Of a stretch of 64,000 bases of DNA, positions 51,220 through 60,526 are shown in pieces; position 1 is the first letter of the stretch; each line of letters opens with the position of its first letter. The stretch is from Parapedobacter soli (GTDB lineage Bacteria; Bacteroidota; Bacteroidia; Sphingobacteriales; Sphingobacteriaceae), in the NCBI RefSeq assembly GCF_025460835.1, contig NZ_JAMXAY010000004.1:91450-155449 (forward strand). The letters are read 5' to 3'. A model generated the notes under the pieces. It had not been told where the DNA came from. It ran no database searches and saw only the letters and a program-made list of their open reading frames with translations. The position numbers and the translations under genes were made by a program.

Positions 51220-51762
51220 ATGAAAACGCCATCACACCAGCCAGAGAATCATGAGAGCATGAACAACGGCTCAACAACTCCAAAAATAGAACAAAAGGAT
51301 TCATATCATTCAGGGAGCTATAAGAAACTTTTATGGATGATGTTCATTTCTTTTGCAGCAATGTTCATCTTAATGTATGCCATGGTGGACAAACTCGAAA
51401 ATGTAATACCAAATGTAAACCAGTTTTATATGGCTGGTCTTATGGCTTCACCAATGCTGCTTATAGAACTCTTGTTGATGCAGAAAATGTATCCCAACAA
51501 AAAACTTAATGCGATTCTTATGGGATTAGGTTTTGTGTTACTGCTTTTGTTTTGGTCTGGTATCCGCAAGCAGACGGCCGTAGGCGACATACAGTTTCTT
51601 AAATCAATGATCCCACACCATGCTGGGGCGATTTTGATGGTTGAAGAAAGCAAGCTGGAAGATCCAGAAGTAAAAAAACTGGCAGAAGAAATAATTTCTG
51701 CTCAAAATCGAGAGATTGAATTTATGAAAGCTAAAATTAAACAGCTGGAAAAAAAGGAATAA
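51220..51762 (+). CDS. DUF305 family membrane protein
   Basis: A 180-residue protein. Three membrane segments lie in residues 32-115 and the DUF305 domain is at the C-terminus (FLKSMIPHHAGAILMVEESKLEDPEVKKLAEEI, then a Lys-rich coiled coil). The HHAGAI motif is the hallmark. DUF305 proteins often accompany copper systems. It begins 2 bases after the haem-binding gene. Confidence 0.8.
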   Translation: MKTPSHQPENHESMNNGSTTPKIEQKDSYHSGSYKKLLWMMFISFAAMFILMYAMVDKLENVIPNVNQFYMAGLMASPMLLIELLLMQKMYPNKKLNAILMGLGFVLLLLFWSGIRKQTAVGDIQFLKSMIPHHAGAILMVEESKLEDPEVKKLAEEIISAQNREIEFMKAKIKQLEKKE

Positions 51763-51850
51763 TAGGATTGGGTTTTGGAATATGTATTCCAAAAGCGATA
51801 TCCATTGTAGTACAAACCAAAGCCTTGGAATTAATTAAAAAACAAGCATT

Positions 51851-52342
51851 ATGGATATGTATAAAAATATAATAGATCATTTAGGCGATAATGCTTCTTA
51901 TTATTTGGATCATGTTAGCGAGAAGATTCCCAAAGATAAACTTCAATTGCCTAGCAACGATTCCATTGATAGGGTATTTGTTAACAGTAACCGTAAATTA
52001 CAGGTTTTGAGAAGCCTCTCTCAACTTTATAACCACGGGAATCTTAGCGGAACCGGATATCTAAGTATCCTGCCAGTGGATCAGGGCATTGAACATAGCG
52101 CAGCGTTTTCGTTTTATAAAAACCCTGACTATTTTGACCCTGAGAATATCATCAGGCTCGCCCTTGAATCAGGATGCAATGCCGTAGCATCAACCTTTGG
52201 CGGACTTGGTCTTTACGCCAGAAAGTACGCACATAAAATCCCTTTTATTGTCAAGGTCAATCATAATGAGCTCTTGACCTACCCGAACACTTATGATCAG
52301 ACCTTGTTTGGAACGGTTAAGGAAGCGTGGGATATGGGTGCC
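51851..52342 (+). pseudogene. fbaB: Class I fructose-bisphosphate aldolase, 5' part
   Basis: The first 164 codons encode [48 protein letters not shown] and end KEAWDMGA. Translation then runs on for 6 non-family residues of the inserted DNA to a stop at 52361. The other part of the gene is at 56843-57412, and the two together encode 353 residues, the normal length for this FbaB-type enzyme. The catalytic part of the barrel is split, so the gene is inactive unless an intact copy exists elsewhere. Confidence 0.9.
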
Positions 52343-52530
52343 GGTCAAGTGTATGAGCAGTAGCGGATTTAAAAGTACAAACCTTTCAGTTTAGCACAAA
52401 GTTTATTAAAGGCAAAGACCTTCGATTTACCACTTCACCCGCTATTGCTTATACACAATGTTGTGCGTTCGCCCTTTATTTTTAGTCGGTTTAGTCAATT
52501 TTCAAAGGTAGGATTTTTTAGGGTAGGGAA

Positions 52531-52592
52531 GGCACTCTCTCTTGCAAGTTTTGGTCAAGAGTAGGCTGGTGCGACTTGCAAGAGTGTGTGCC
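52531..52592 (-). terminator. Long inverted repeat downstream of merA
   Basis: GGCACTCTCTCTTGCAAGT (52531-52549) and ACTTGCAAGAGTGTGTGCC (52574-52592) pair at 17 of 19 positions around a 24-base loop, 12 bases after the merA stop on the minus strand. It is probably the terminator of the mer operon, or an element-end repeat. Confidence 0.6.
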
Positions 52593-52603
52593 TTTGTGTC
52601 GGA

Positions 52604-54256
52604 TTAACTTGCACAGCAACTTAATTTCGATACGTCTTTTCCGAAAGTTATTGCTGCTAATTTGATGCCTTCTCCCAAAGTCAAATAAGGGTAAAAACTG
52701 TCTGCCAAGTCTTTTACAGTTATTCCGTATTTGATTGCCATACTTAATTGTTGGATAAGCTCTCCACCTTCGGGTGCGACTACTCTTGCACCTATCAATT
52801 TATCCGTTTCGGTGTTGCGAATAAGTTTGATAAATCCCCTTGTGTCATTTGCTGCAATGGCTCTCGGTACGTCTTTCAATTCCAATTTTGAAACTTCAAA
52901 CGGAATGCCTTTGGATTCTGCCTGTGCTTCGTCCAAACCTGCACCTGCAATTTGTGGGTCAGTAAAAACCACCCAAGGTAAAGAAGAATAATCGGCTTTG
53001 TTTTCTGTTCCTGAGAAAGCATTTTCAACGGCAATTTTACCTTCAAAGGCTGCTGTATAAACAAATGCGGGGGTGTTAGCTACGTCTCCTGCTGCGTAAA
53101 TGTTGGATAGATTGGTCTCCATCTTCTCATTTACTGCAATATGACCACTTTGGGTGAGTTTCAAACCAATGTTATCTAATCCCAATTGACTTGTATGGGG
53201 TTTTGTTCCTGTGGCAATTACTACCTTTCCTTTCTCTACAATTTGCGTAAATGAACCATCAGGGCATTTGCAATGAATTATCGTTTCGTTTCCGTTCTTC
53301 TCGAATTTCACGGCTCTGAAATTGGGTAATATTTCAATGCCTTCTTTTCGCATTTGGATTTCCAATGCTTCGCTGATGTCAGGTGTTTGTGTTCGCAATA
53401 CACGGTCTGTAAATTCAATAATGCGGACTTTTACGCCTAAACGATTGTACGCCATTGCAATTTCCAAACCTATATAACCTGCTCCCATAATGGTCAGGCT
53501 TTTGGGTTTTTCTTCCAAGTCGAAAAGAGAAACATTGGTCAAGTAGTCAATTTTGTCCAATCCTTCAATAGTCGGAATATTGGTAGTAGCTCCCGTTACG
53601 ATTAAAAATTTGATTGCTTTGTATTCCTTGCCGTCAACTTCAATGATTTTATTGTCTTTGAAAGTTGCCCAACCTTTTAGCATAGTCAAGTTTTCAAAAT
53701 CGCTTACAACATCCATATATTTTTTTTCTTGAAGTGTGGCTACCAATTTTTTCTTATCCTTAATGATTTGCGCAAAATCAATGTCAGCGCCTTTTGGTTT
53801 GATGCCTTCAAAGTTGGAATGTGTAGCGTGATAAGCCGTTTCACCCGCACGAATAAGATTTTTAGAAGGTACACAACCCACATTGACGCAAGTCCCGCCA
53901 AAGTCCAACCCACCGTTTACCATTAAAGTCGATAGACCTAAACTTTCCGCTTTGATAGCTGCCGAAAATGCAGCCGAACCGCCACCGATAATAATTAAAT
54001 CAAATTGATTATTTCCACTGTTTCCATTATCAGGGATTTCACCTTTTACACGATAATTTTTCGTACCGTTGATGGTGCTGATGATTTCTTCTTTGCTTGT
54101 TTTGGCAGGGTCAAAAGAACATTCACAAGTGGCTTTTGAATAGCTCACATTGGCTTCTTTTACGCCTTCTTTTTTGGTAAGCAGTTTTTCAATTCCTGTG
54201 GCACAATGGTCGCAGGTCATACCTGTGATGTCAAATTTTACGGTTTCTTTATTCAT
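52604..54256 (-). CDS. merA: Mercuric reductase with N-terminal HMA domain
   Basis: Reduces Hg(II) to volatile Hg(0) with NADPH and FAD. The 550-residue protein has an HMA domain (GMTCDHCATGIE, residues 12-23) and a FAD site (DLIIIGGGSAAFSAAIKAE). Next come the redox-active disulfide GTCVNVGCVPSK, an NAD(P)H domain (SLTIMGAGYIGLEIAMAYN) and the C-terminal vicinal cysteines SCCAS that hold mercury. It is the last gene of a three-gene mer operon. Confidence 0.93.
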   Translation of the reverse strand: MNKETVKFDITGMTCDHCATGIEKLLTKKEGVKEANVSYSKATCECSFDPAKTSKEEIISTINGTKNYRVKGEIPDNGNSGNNQFDLIIIGGGSAAFSAAIKAESLGLSTLMVNGGLDFGGTCVNVGCVPSKNLIRAGETAYHATHSNFEGIKPKGADIDFAQIIKDKKKLVATLQEKKYMDVVSDFENLTMLKGWATFKDNKIIEVDGKEYKAIKFLIVTGATTNIPTIEGLDKIDYLTNVSLFDLEEKPKSLTIMGAGYIGLEIAMAYNRLGVKVRIIEFTDRVLRTQTPDISEALEIQMRKEGIEILPNFRAVKFEKNGNETIIHCKCPDGSFTQIVEKGKVVIATGTKPHTSQLGLDNIGLKLTQSGHIAVNEKMETNLSNIYAAGDVANTPAFVYTAAFEGKIAVENAFSGTENKADYSSLPWVVFTDPQIAGAGLDEAQAESKGIPFEVSKLELKDVPRAIAANDTRGFIKLIRNTETDKLIGARVVAPEGGELIQQLSMAIKYGITVKDLADSFYPYLTLGEGIKLAAITFGKDVSKLSCCAS

Positions 54257-54303
54257 TTTGTAATTATTTAATTAAATACTTAAATACAAAAGGCAAAAAA
54301 ATA

Positions 54304-54909
54304 CTATTTCTTGCCAACCACTTTGTAACCTGTGCCGTTGATTGCTTCTTCAATTTGAGCTAAACTCACTTTGGTTTGGTCAAATTCTACTTTGGCAGTC
54401 GCTTCTTCATAAATCGCATCTACCTTAATAATACCTGGCAATTTGTTCACGTCATTTTCTACGTGTGAAGCACATCCATTGCAAGTCATTCCTTTTACAT
54501 CAAAAGTTACCGCTTGAATGTCAGAGGCATTGACGATTACCACTTCCTTATTGTCGTTTGAAGGATAGAAAATGTGTGCGTATTTTGGAAATGCAAGCAT
54601 CAAGGCTGCAAAAACGGTTACAATTCCCAAAAATGTTTTTGTCTGCATAAAAGGTTTCTTTTCGTCTTCTTCGCAATCACATTGGATTTCTTCGGCTGTT
54701 TGTGGTTTGAGTTTCTGATACCAAGCAAAGCCCAATACCAAAACGGTGATACCGATAAGATAAGGTCTTGCTGGTTCCATCCACGAAAAGGTAGATGCCA
54801 CTCCTGAAGCTCCTGAAATAAGAGCCAATACAGGTGTTATGCAGCAAAGTGATGCTGCTACTGCCGAAAGAACTCCCGCTCCGACAAGTTTGTTGTTTTT
54901 CTTGTTCAT
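54304..54909 (-). CDS. merTP: Mercury transporter MerT-MerP fusion
   Basis: Imports Hg(II) for reduction by MerA. The 201-residue protein joins a MerT-like part, with the CC pair in membrane segment 1 (ASLCCITPVLALIS) and another segment plus a CDC loop, to a MerP-like HMA domain at the C-terminus (GMTCNGCASHVENDVNKLPG). The fused form is known in Bacteroidota. It lies between the regulator and merA, overlapping the regulator gene by ATGA. Confidence 0.9.
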   Translation of the reverse strand: MNKKNNKLVGAGVLSAVAASLCCITPVLALISGASGVASTFSWMEPARPYLIGITVLVLGFAWYQKLKPQTAEEIQCDCEEDEKKPFMQTKTFLGIVTVFAALMLAFPKYAHIFYPSNDNKEVVIVNASDIQAVTFDVKGMTCNGCASHVENDVNKLPGIIKVDAIYEEATAKVEFDQTKVSLAQIEEAINGTGYKVVGKK

Positions 54910-55283
54910 ACTGTTTCCTTTTTTGAATTGTTAATGATATGCTTAAAAAATGGGCGAAGTAAAGTCAATTGCTCTTGTTTTAAAGAGTAGAAAATGGTTT
55001 GCCCTTCTCTTCTTCCTTCAATGACGTTTCCGTCTTTTAGCTTTCTGAGGTGTTGCGAAACCGCAGGGATGCTCATTCCGAGAATGTCTGAAAGGTCGCA
55101 AGGGCATAATTCGTTTTCTTCTTCTAATAGAAATAAGATTTTCAATCTTACTTCGTTTCCTGCCAATGCTAAAAGTCCACTCAGTTGGGTGAATGCCTTG
55201 TCGTTGGTTTGAAGTATTTCTCTACAATTGTCTATTTGAACCTTGTCGGCAAACACTCTGATACACGATTGGTTGTTTTCCAT
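54906..55283 (-). CDS. ArsR-family metal-responsive repressor of the mer operon
   Basis: A 125-residue winged-helix repressor. LCPCDLSDILGMSIPAVSQHLRKLKDGNVIEGRREGQ is the recognition part, and the CPCDL (ELCxCDL) motif is the usual ArsR-type metal site. It heads the mer operon and so replaces the MerR-type regulator found in Proteobacteria; mercury sensing is inferred from position. Confidence 0.85.
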   Translation of the reverse strand: MENNQSCIRVFADKVQIDNCREILQTNDKAFTQLSGLLALAGNEVRLKILFLLEEENELCPCDLSDILGMSIPAVSQHLRKLKDGNVIEGRREGQTIFYSLKQEQLTLLRPFFKHIINNSKKETV

Positions 55284-55457
55284 AATTTTCTTGTTTAGGA
55301 TTAATAACGCAACAAAGATACAAATAGTTTTCTTATTTAAGCGAATTCTTAAATAAAGTTTCCAACAAGTCTTTTGTCAGCGGTGGGTGATTTAGCTCTT
55401 TTGTGATACTCCCCAAATACTGGACAACTGCATAAATGTTTAAATTAGCAGTTGAGA

Positions 55458-55736
55458 ATGAAGAAATCAAGAAGAAAGTTTAGTGCGAGTTTCAAGGCCA
55501 AGGTGGCGATAGAAGCGATTAAGGAACAGCAGACGATCCATGAGCTGGCATCGAAGTATGAGGTCCAAGCTACCCAGATCAACACCTGGAAGCGGGAGTT
55601 TTTAAGCAATGCGGAAGCGGCTTTTACGACAGGTAAACCCTCGTCAAAGGACGAATCCAAAGAGAAGGAGCTTTACTCCAAGATTGGAGAACTCCAGATA
55701 CAGGTTGATTTTTTAAAAAAAGTATTGGGCAAATGA
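55458..55736 (+). CDS. IS3-family OrfA (helix-turn-helix)
   Basis: A 92-residue DNA-binding part of the transposase, starting MKKSRRKFSASFKAKVAIEA at 55458 (a TTG at 55452 is less likely). IKEQQTIHELASKYEVQATQINTWKREF is the helix-turn-helix, and a leucine-zipper-like end follows. It overlaps OrfB by ATGA. Confidence 0.85.
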   Translation: MKKSRRKFSASFKAKVAIEAIKEQQTIHELASKYEVQATQINTWKREFLSNAEAAFTTGKPSSKDESKEKELYSKIGELQIQVDFLKKVLGK

Positions 55737-56578
55737 GTTTAGAAGAGAAACGCCAGCTTGTTTGCCCATCCCACAAAAAGATGAGCGTTCACAAACAATG
55801 CAAGATTATAGGACTTCCGCGTAGCAGCTACTATTTTAAGCCCAAGGGTGTCTCGCTGTTCAACCAGCGGCTGATGAAAGCTATAGACCGTAAGTTTTTG
55901 GACTGTCCTTTCTACGGTGTTGAGCGGATGACCGTCCATCTTAGGAAAGACTTAGGTTATTCTGTGGGGCAGAAGCGTGTCAGGAGATTGTATAAGATGA
56001 TGAACCTGAAGACAATATATCCCAAGAAAAACCTGAGCATGGCCAATAAGGCGGATTACAAGTTCCCTTATCTTTTGCGAAACCTGAAGATCGAGCGGGC
56101 GAATCAGGTCTGGCAAGCTGACATTACCTACATCCCTATGTTTCGGGGCTTTATGTATATGTTTGCTATCATCGATGTCTATAGCAGGAAGATCATGGGA
56201 TGGTCTGTTTCCAACACGATGAATGCGGAATGGTGCAGGGATGTGATGCTGGAAACTATCGAGCGGCATGGCAAACCAGAAATATTCAATACCGACCAGG
56301 GTTCACAGTTTACTTCGGAGATATTTGTGAGTGCACTGCAAGATGCACAGATCCAGCTATCGATGGACGGCAAAGGCCGTGCACTGGACAATGTGTATAT
56401 AGAAAGGTTCTGGGGTTCACTAAAAAGGGAGAAGATCTACTTAAATCCACCCAATGGTGGTGTAGATCTCTATCAAAAGATAAATGACTACGTGAAGTTC
56501 TATAACACGCAGAGGCGTCATGATTCACTGAATGATGAGACCCCCGATCATGTGTATTATAAAAAGAAGGCTTCATAA
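55733..56578 (+). CDS. IS3-family OrfB (DDE integrase)
   Basis: A 281-residue catalytic part of the transposase. The integrase core has WQADITYIPMFRGFMYMFAIIDVYSRKIMGW (first Asp), FNTDQGSQFTS (second Asp) and LDNVYIERFWGSLKREKI (Glu). It is intact and of usual length. An OrfA-OrfB fusion would need a frameshift near 55733. Confidence 0.9.
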   Translation: MSLEEKRQLVCPSHKKMSVHKQCKIIGLPRSSYYFKPKGVSLFNQRLMKAIDRKFLDCPFYGVERMTVHLRKDLGYSVGQKRVRRLYKMMNLKTIYPKKNLSMANKADYKFPYLLRNLKIERANQVWQADITYIPMFRGFMYMFAIIDVYSRKIMGWSVSNTMNAEWCRDVMLETIERHGKPEIFNTDQGSQFTSEIFVSALQDAQIQLSMDGKGRALDNVYIERFWGSLKREKIYLNPPNGGVDLYQKINDYVKFYNTQRRHDSLNDETPDHVYYKKKAS

Positions 56579-56842
56579 AAGAGCTTGTGCAATGAAAGGC
56601 GTCAGTGCTCAATGGAATATTTTCTCTCTTTTTCAAACACCCTCGATCCCTTTGGGGAGGGGATTTGAAAAGGAAAAAATATCTGGTAGTGCAATCCGAA
56701 AAAATGAAAATAATATATTAGGTTTGAAATTAGTTGTCCAACAAAAGGGCAGTATCATATTTTGGTTTTTTTAGGGTTGGCTTTTGTGTCGGCAAAAACC
56801 AAATGTGCTAAATGTGCGGTGGGTTTTAGGGTGACGCACAAC

Positions 56843-57412
56843 GTGGCGATTGGCGCTACAATTTATTTTGGATCTCATGAAAGTGATCGGCAAATAAAGG
56901 AAATAGCAGAAACCTTTGCGGAAGCACATGGTTTAGGAATGGCAACCATCCTTTGGTGCTATACCCGCAACGAAGCATTCGAAACCAAGGATAATGATCA
57001 CCACAGTTCAGCGGATCTGACCGGGCAGGCCAACCATTTAGGAGTAACAATACAGGCAGATATCATAAAGCAGAAATTACCGAACACTAACTATGGTTTT
57101 AAGAACCTGCAATTTGGCAAATATGATGATGAAATGTACGAAAACCTTACAACGGATCACCCTATTGATCTCTGTAGATTTCAGGTAGCCAACTGTTATA
57201 TGGGAAAAATTGGACTCGTCAATTCTGGGGGTGGTTCAAAAGGAGCATCAGATATGGATGAAGCCATCACGACAGCAGTAATTAACAAACGTGCCGGAGG
57301 TTCCGGACTGATATTGGGAAGAAAAGCTTTTCAAAGGCCTTTTAGTGAGGGGGTCGAACTATTACAAACTATCCAGCAAGTATATTTGGAAGATAAGATA
57401 ACGGTTGCATAA
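56843..57412 (+). pseudogene. fbaB: Class I fructose-bisphosphate aldolase, 3' part
   Basis: In-frame continuation of the 51851-52342 gene: [68 protein letters not shown], and the end [17 protein letters not shown]. It lacks a natural start. The open frame begins at 56762 inside the insert, so a fusion peptide could be made but would not be a full enzyme. Confidence 0.9.
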
Positions 57413-57460
57413 GTTTAGACCCAAATACTCATTTTCAGCAAGGAAACCTAAACAGGAAAG

Positions 57461-58312
57461 ATGAAAACAGTAAAAATAAAAAAATACTCAGGGGAACTAG
57501 AGCCTTTCGATATAAACAAGCTTATTAATTCTCTTCGGCGATCGCAAGCAGATGAGAATCTCGTCCAGCATGTAGCTCGTAATATCGTGGATCAAGTTGA
57601 AGAAGGGATGACCACCAAAAAGATCTATCAGATGGCTTTTAATATGCTTAAAAGCAGATCCCGGATAAGTGCTTCAAAATATAAGCTGAAGAAGTCCCTG
57701 ATGGAATTAGGTCCAACTGGCTTTCCTTTTGAAAAATTGGTAGGTAAACTGATGGAATTCGAAGGCTTTAATACTCAGGTTGGCGTTATTGTTCAGGGGA
57801 ACTGTGTTTCACACGAAATAGATGTGATCGCAGAAAAGGAGAACAACCATTATATGATTGAATGTAAATATCATAGTGGTCAAGGACGGTTCTGTAATGT
57901 AAAGACGCCGCTGTATGTTCAATCGAGACTCATGGACGTCAAGCAACGATGGAAGAGTCAAGTTGAACATGACGCTAAACTCCACCGGGGCGGACTTTAT
58001 ACCAATACCCGTTTCACCACCGATGCAATTCAGTATGGAACCTGCGTTGATTTAATGCTTGTTAGCTGGGATTATCCCCCGCAAAATTCATTGAAGGTGA
58101 GAATTGATAAAGCTGGTCTATATCCTTTAACAGCATTGGCTACTCTCACTAAAACTGAAAAAAGACAGCTGTTGGACAAAGGAATAGTACTTTGCAAAGA
58201 AGTATACGAAAATCCAATCTTGTTAGAGCAATTGGGAGTAAATGAATCAAGGCAAAAGAAAATCTTGGATGACTCCTTAAAATTATGTAGCGCCATTAAC
58301 ACTTTAATATAA
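57461..58312 (+). CDS. ATP-cone plus PD-(D/E)xK nuclease-like protein
   Basis: A 283-residue soluble protein. Residues 1-85 resemble the ATP-cone nucleotide-sensing domain (VKIKKYSGELEPFDINKLINSL, then ISASKYKLKKSLMELG). Residues 90-165 resemble a Mrr-type nuclease, with VSHEIDVIA (Asp121) and YMIECKYH (Glu134, Lys136) as the candidate metal and catalytic residues. It lies between the aldolase and the copper ATPase, 36 bases before the latter. Nuclease activity controlled by nucleotide level is inferred; it could also be a structural or regulatory protein. Confidence 0.7.
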   Translation: MKTVKIKKYSGELEPFDINKLINSLRRSQADENLVQHVARNIVDQVEEGMTTKKIYQMAFNMLKSRSRISASKYKLKKSLMELGPTGFPFEKLVGKLMEFEGFNTQVGVIVQGNCVSHEIDVIAEKENNHYMIECKYHSGQGRFCNVKTPLYVQSRLMDVKQRWKSQVEHDAKLHRGGLYTNTRFTTDAIQYGTCVDLMLVSWDYPPQNSLKVRIDKAGLYPLTALATLTKTEKRQLLDKGIVLCKEVYENPILLEQLGVNESRQKKILDDSLKLCSAINTLI

Positions 58313-58348
58313 TGTACAACTGTTATTTTAAACTCTAAATCATATAAT

Positions 58349-60481
58349 ATGAAAAGATACACATGTCCCATGCACCCGCAGGTGATGAAGGACGAACCTG
58401 GAAAATGTCCGATCTGCGGCATGGATTTAGTGCCGATGGGTGGTTCACAAAAGCAGTCACATTCGCACCACCACCACCACCATCACGACACCCATTCAGA
58501 CCCCTCAGACCACTCGGCCGGTGGATACAACAAACATGAAGGGCACCACACAAACGATTTTTTGAAACGATTTTGGGTGTCGCTGATCCTGACAGGTCCC
58601 ATTCTATTACTTTCAGAAATGATACAGAATTGGTTGGGCTTTCAGATTTCATTTTCCGGAGATAAGTATGTGTTGCTAATCTTGGGGGTTGCCATTTATA
58701 TTTACGGTGGCATGCCGTTTCTCAAAGGGATGGTCGGCGAAGTCAAGGCCAAAGCGATTGGAATGATGACCCTTGTTGCAATAGCGATCACCGTAGCTTT
58801 TGTATATTCCGTTGCGGTAGTTTTTGGTCTGCCCGGCATGGATTTCTTTTGGGAATTGGCTACGCTTATCGTGATCATGCTGCTGGGGCATTGGTTGGAA
58901 ATGCGTTCGCAAATGGCAGCCTCCAAGGCATTACAATCCCTTGTGGCTTTGTTGCCAAATGAAGTAACTGTTGAACGAAATGGTGAAGCTCTGAAAATAA
59001 ACCTGGAAGAACTAAAAAACGGTGAGACCGTTATCATCAGGCCCGGTGAAAAAATCCCTGCTGATGGGGTAATTTCAGGAGGAAATTCATCTGTAAATGA
59101 AAGTATGCTGACAGGAGAAAGCGTTCCTGTAAAAAAGCAGGCAGGTGGAAAAGTGATTGCCGGATCTATTAATGGCGATGGCATGCTAAAAATAAAGGCA
59201 ACCGGTGTAGGGAAGGATAGTTATCTCAATAAAGTCATCAATCTTGTACAAGAGGCACAAGAGGCAAAGTCCAATACGCAAAACCTTGCTGATAAGGTAG
59301 CAAAGTGGCTCACATTCATCGCCATCGCAGTAGGTGTAGGCACCTTTATTTATTGGTTCAGCAGCAGCGGCGACCTTGCTTTTGCTCTGGAAAGAATGGT
59401 CACGGTTATGGTTACAGCCTGTCCGCACGCATTGGGTGTTGCTATACCATTAGTGGTCGCCATTTCGACCACCCTTTCAGCAACAAACGGTCTGCTGATC
59501 CGCAATCGAACCGCGTTTGAAACTACACGGAATTTGTCTACCATTATTTTTGATAAAACAGGAACGCTTACCCAAGGCTCTCACGCTGTGGAAAGGGTAA
59601 TCCCGGTAACCGATGAATATACAGCTGACGACATCATCATGTATGCGGCGGCGGTTCAACAAAATTCCGAGCATCATATTGCCAAAGGCGTGATGACAAC
59701 CTTGAAAGAAAGGAGCCTTGAATTATGGAACTCAGAAGATTTTCAATACATGCAGGGTATCGGTGTCCAAGGCGTCGTAAATAAGAAAAAAGTTGTGGCT
59801 GCCGGTCCCAACTATTTTAAAGCAAATAATTTATCAATGCCTGAAATTCCAACAGAGATCAATCAAGATGTTGAAACGGTGAATTTTGTTTTGATTAACG
59901 ATAATGTAATTGGAATAATCACCTTGGCGGACAGTATTCGTCAAGGATCTCAAGAGGCAATTGATGAATTAAGAAAGATGAACATCAAATCTTTCCTGCT
60001 CACGGGCGATAATGAACACATAGCCAAATCGGTTTCCGATAAATTAGGGATGGATGGCTTTATGGCCAATGTTCTGCCCCACCAAAAACAGGAAAAGGTA
60101 AAAGAGTATCAGGCAGCCGGAGAAATTGTAGCAATGACCGGAGACGGAGTGAATGATGCGCCCGCTTTAGCACAGGCAGATGTCGGCATAGCAGTGGGTT
60201 CCGGAACAGATGTAGCGGCCGAAACTGCGGATATTATCTTAGTAAACAGTGATCCACGAGATGTAATGAAATTAGTGGATTTTGGAAAACGGACATACAA
60301 GAAAATGGTTCAAAATCTTATTTGGGCTGTAGGTTACAACGTGGTAGCCATTCCTTTAGCAGCAGGTATATTGTATCCAAATTTCGTACTCAGCCCTGCA
60401 ATGGGTGCGGTGTTGATGAGCGTTAGTACCATTGTAGTAGCGATCAATGCGAGCCTCTTAAAATTAAAACCGCTAAAATGA
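58349..60481 (+). CDS. copB: Copper P1B-type ATPase, CPH class (CopB-like), with N-terminal metal-binding module
   Basis: ATP-driven copper exporter. The 710-residue protein begins with YTCPMHPQVMKDEPGKCPIC, a soft-metal module, then a long His run (SHHHHHHHDTHSDPSDHS). The pump core has eight membrane segments; the segment 6 motif is TACPHALGVAIPL (CPH, not CPC), typical of copper CopB-type pumps. DKTGTLTQ, TGES and GDGVNDAPAL are present. The N-terminal module recurs in the CusB-like adaptor and the multicopper oxidase of the same block. Confidence 0.9.
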   Translation: MKRYTCPMHPQVMKDEPGKCPICGMDLVPMGGSQKQSHSHHHHHHHDTHSDPSDHSAGGYNKHEGHHTNDFLKRFWVSLILTGPILLLSEMIQNWLGFQISFSGDKYVLLILGVAIYIYGGMPFLKGMVGEVKAKAIGMMTLVAIAITVAFVYSVAVVFGLPGMDFFWELATLIVIMLLGHWLEMRSQMAASKALQSLVALLPNEVTVERNGEALKINLEELKNGETVIIRPGEKIPADGVISGGNSSVNESMLTGESVPVKKQAGGKVIAGSINGDGMLKIKATGVGKDSYLNKVINLVQEAQEAKSNTQNLADKVAKWLTFIAIAVGVGTFIYWFSSSGDLAFALERMVTVMVTACPHALGVAIPLVVAISTTLSATNGLLIRNRTAFETTRNLSTIIFDKTGTLTQGSHAVERVIPVTDEYTADDIIMYAAAVQQNSEHHIAKGVMTTLKERSLELWNSEDFQYMQGIGVQGVVNKKKVVAAGPNYFKANNLSMPEIPTEINQDVETVNFVLINDNVIGIITLADSIRQGSQEAIDELRKMNIKSFLLTGDNEHIAKSVSDKLGMDGFMANVLPHQKQEKVKEYQAAGEIVAMTGDGVNDAPALAQADVGIAVGSGTDVAAETADIILVNSDPRDVMKLVDFGKRTYKKMVQNLIWAVGYNVVAIPLAAGILYPNFVLSPAMGAVLMSVSTIVVAINASLLKLKPLK

Positions 60482-60526
60482 TGGTGGCAATCAATCCTTG
60501 TCGAACAGTAACAACAACAATATGTT

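Larger units (their letters stand above)
55404..56757 (+). mobile_element. IS3-family insertion sequence
   Basis: The left end TGATACTCCCCAAATACTGG and the right end, read inward as TGATACTGCCCTTTTGTTGG, are inverted repeats; both continue with ACAACT. Twenty of 26 positions agree. It encodes OrfA and OrfB in overlapping phases. About 180 bp after OrfB is non-coding and holds a CCC/GGG hairpin (56630-56671). No 3-bp target duplication is evident, so it may have moved with a deletion. Confidence 0.8.
52343..56842. mobile_element. Mercury-resistance insertion splitting the aldolase gene
   Basis: Removing exactly 4,500 bp restores the aldolase frame (GGT GCC joined to GTG GCG). The insert carries the mer operon on the minus strand and an IS3-family element on the plus strand. 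The right end ACGCACAAC (56834-56842) has an inverted match GTTGTGCGT at 52460-52468, 117 bp inside the left end. No target duplication beyond one ambiguous base is visible, and no recombinase gene is inside, so the mode of entry is unknown. Confidence 0.75.

Noticed and set aside
55401..56760. Target duplication of the IS3 element
   Set aside because: The bases next to the two ends (TTG on the left, TAT on the right) differ, so no duplication can be claimed.
52343..56842. Integron cassette (attC site) as the origin of the mer insertion
   Set aside because: The end words GTTGTGCG and CGCACAAC look a little like GTTRRRY and RYYYAAC, but the required purines are missing and no palindromic attC of normal length is present.
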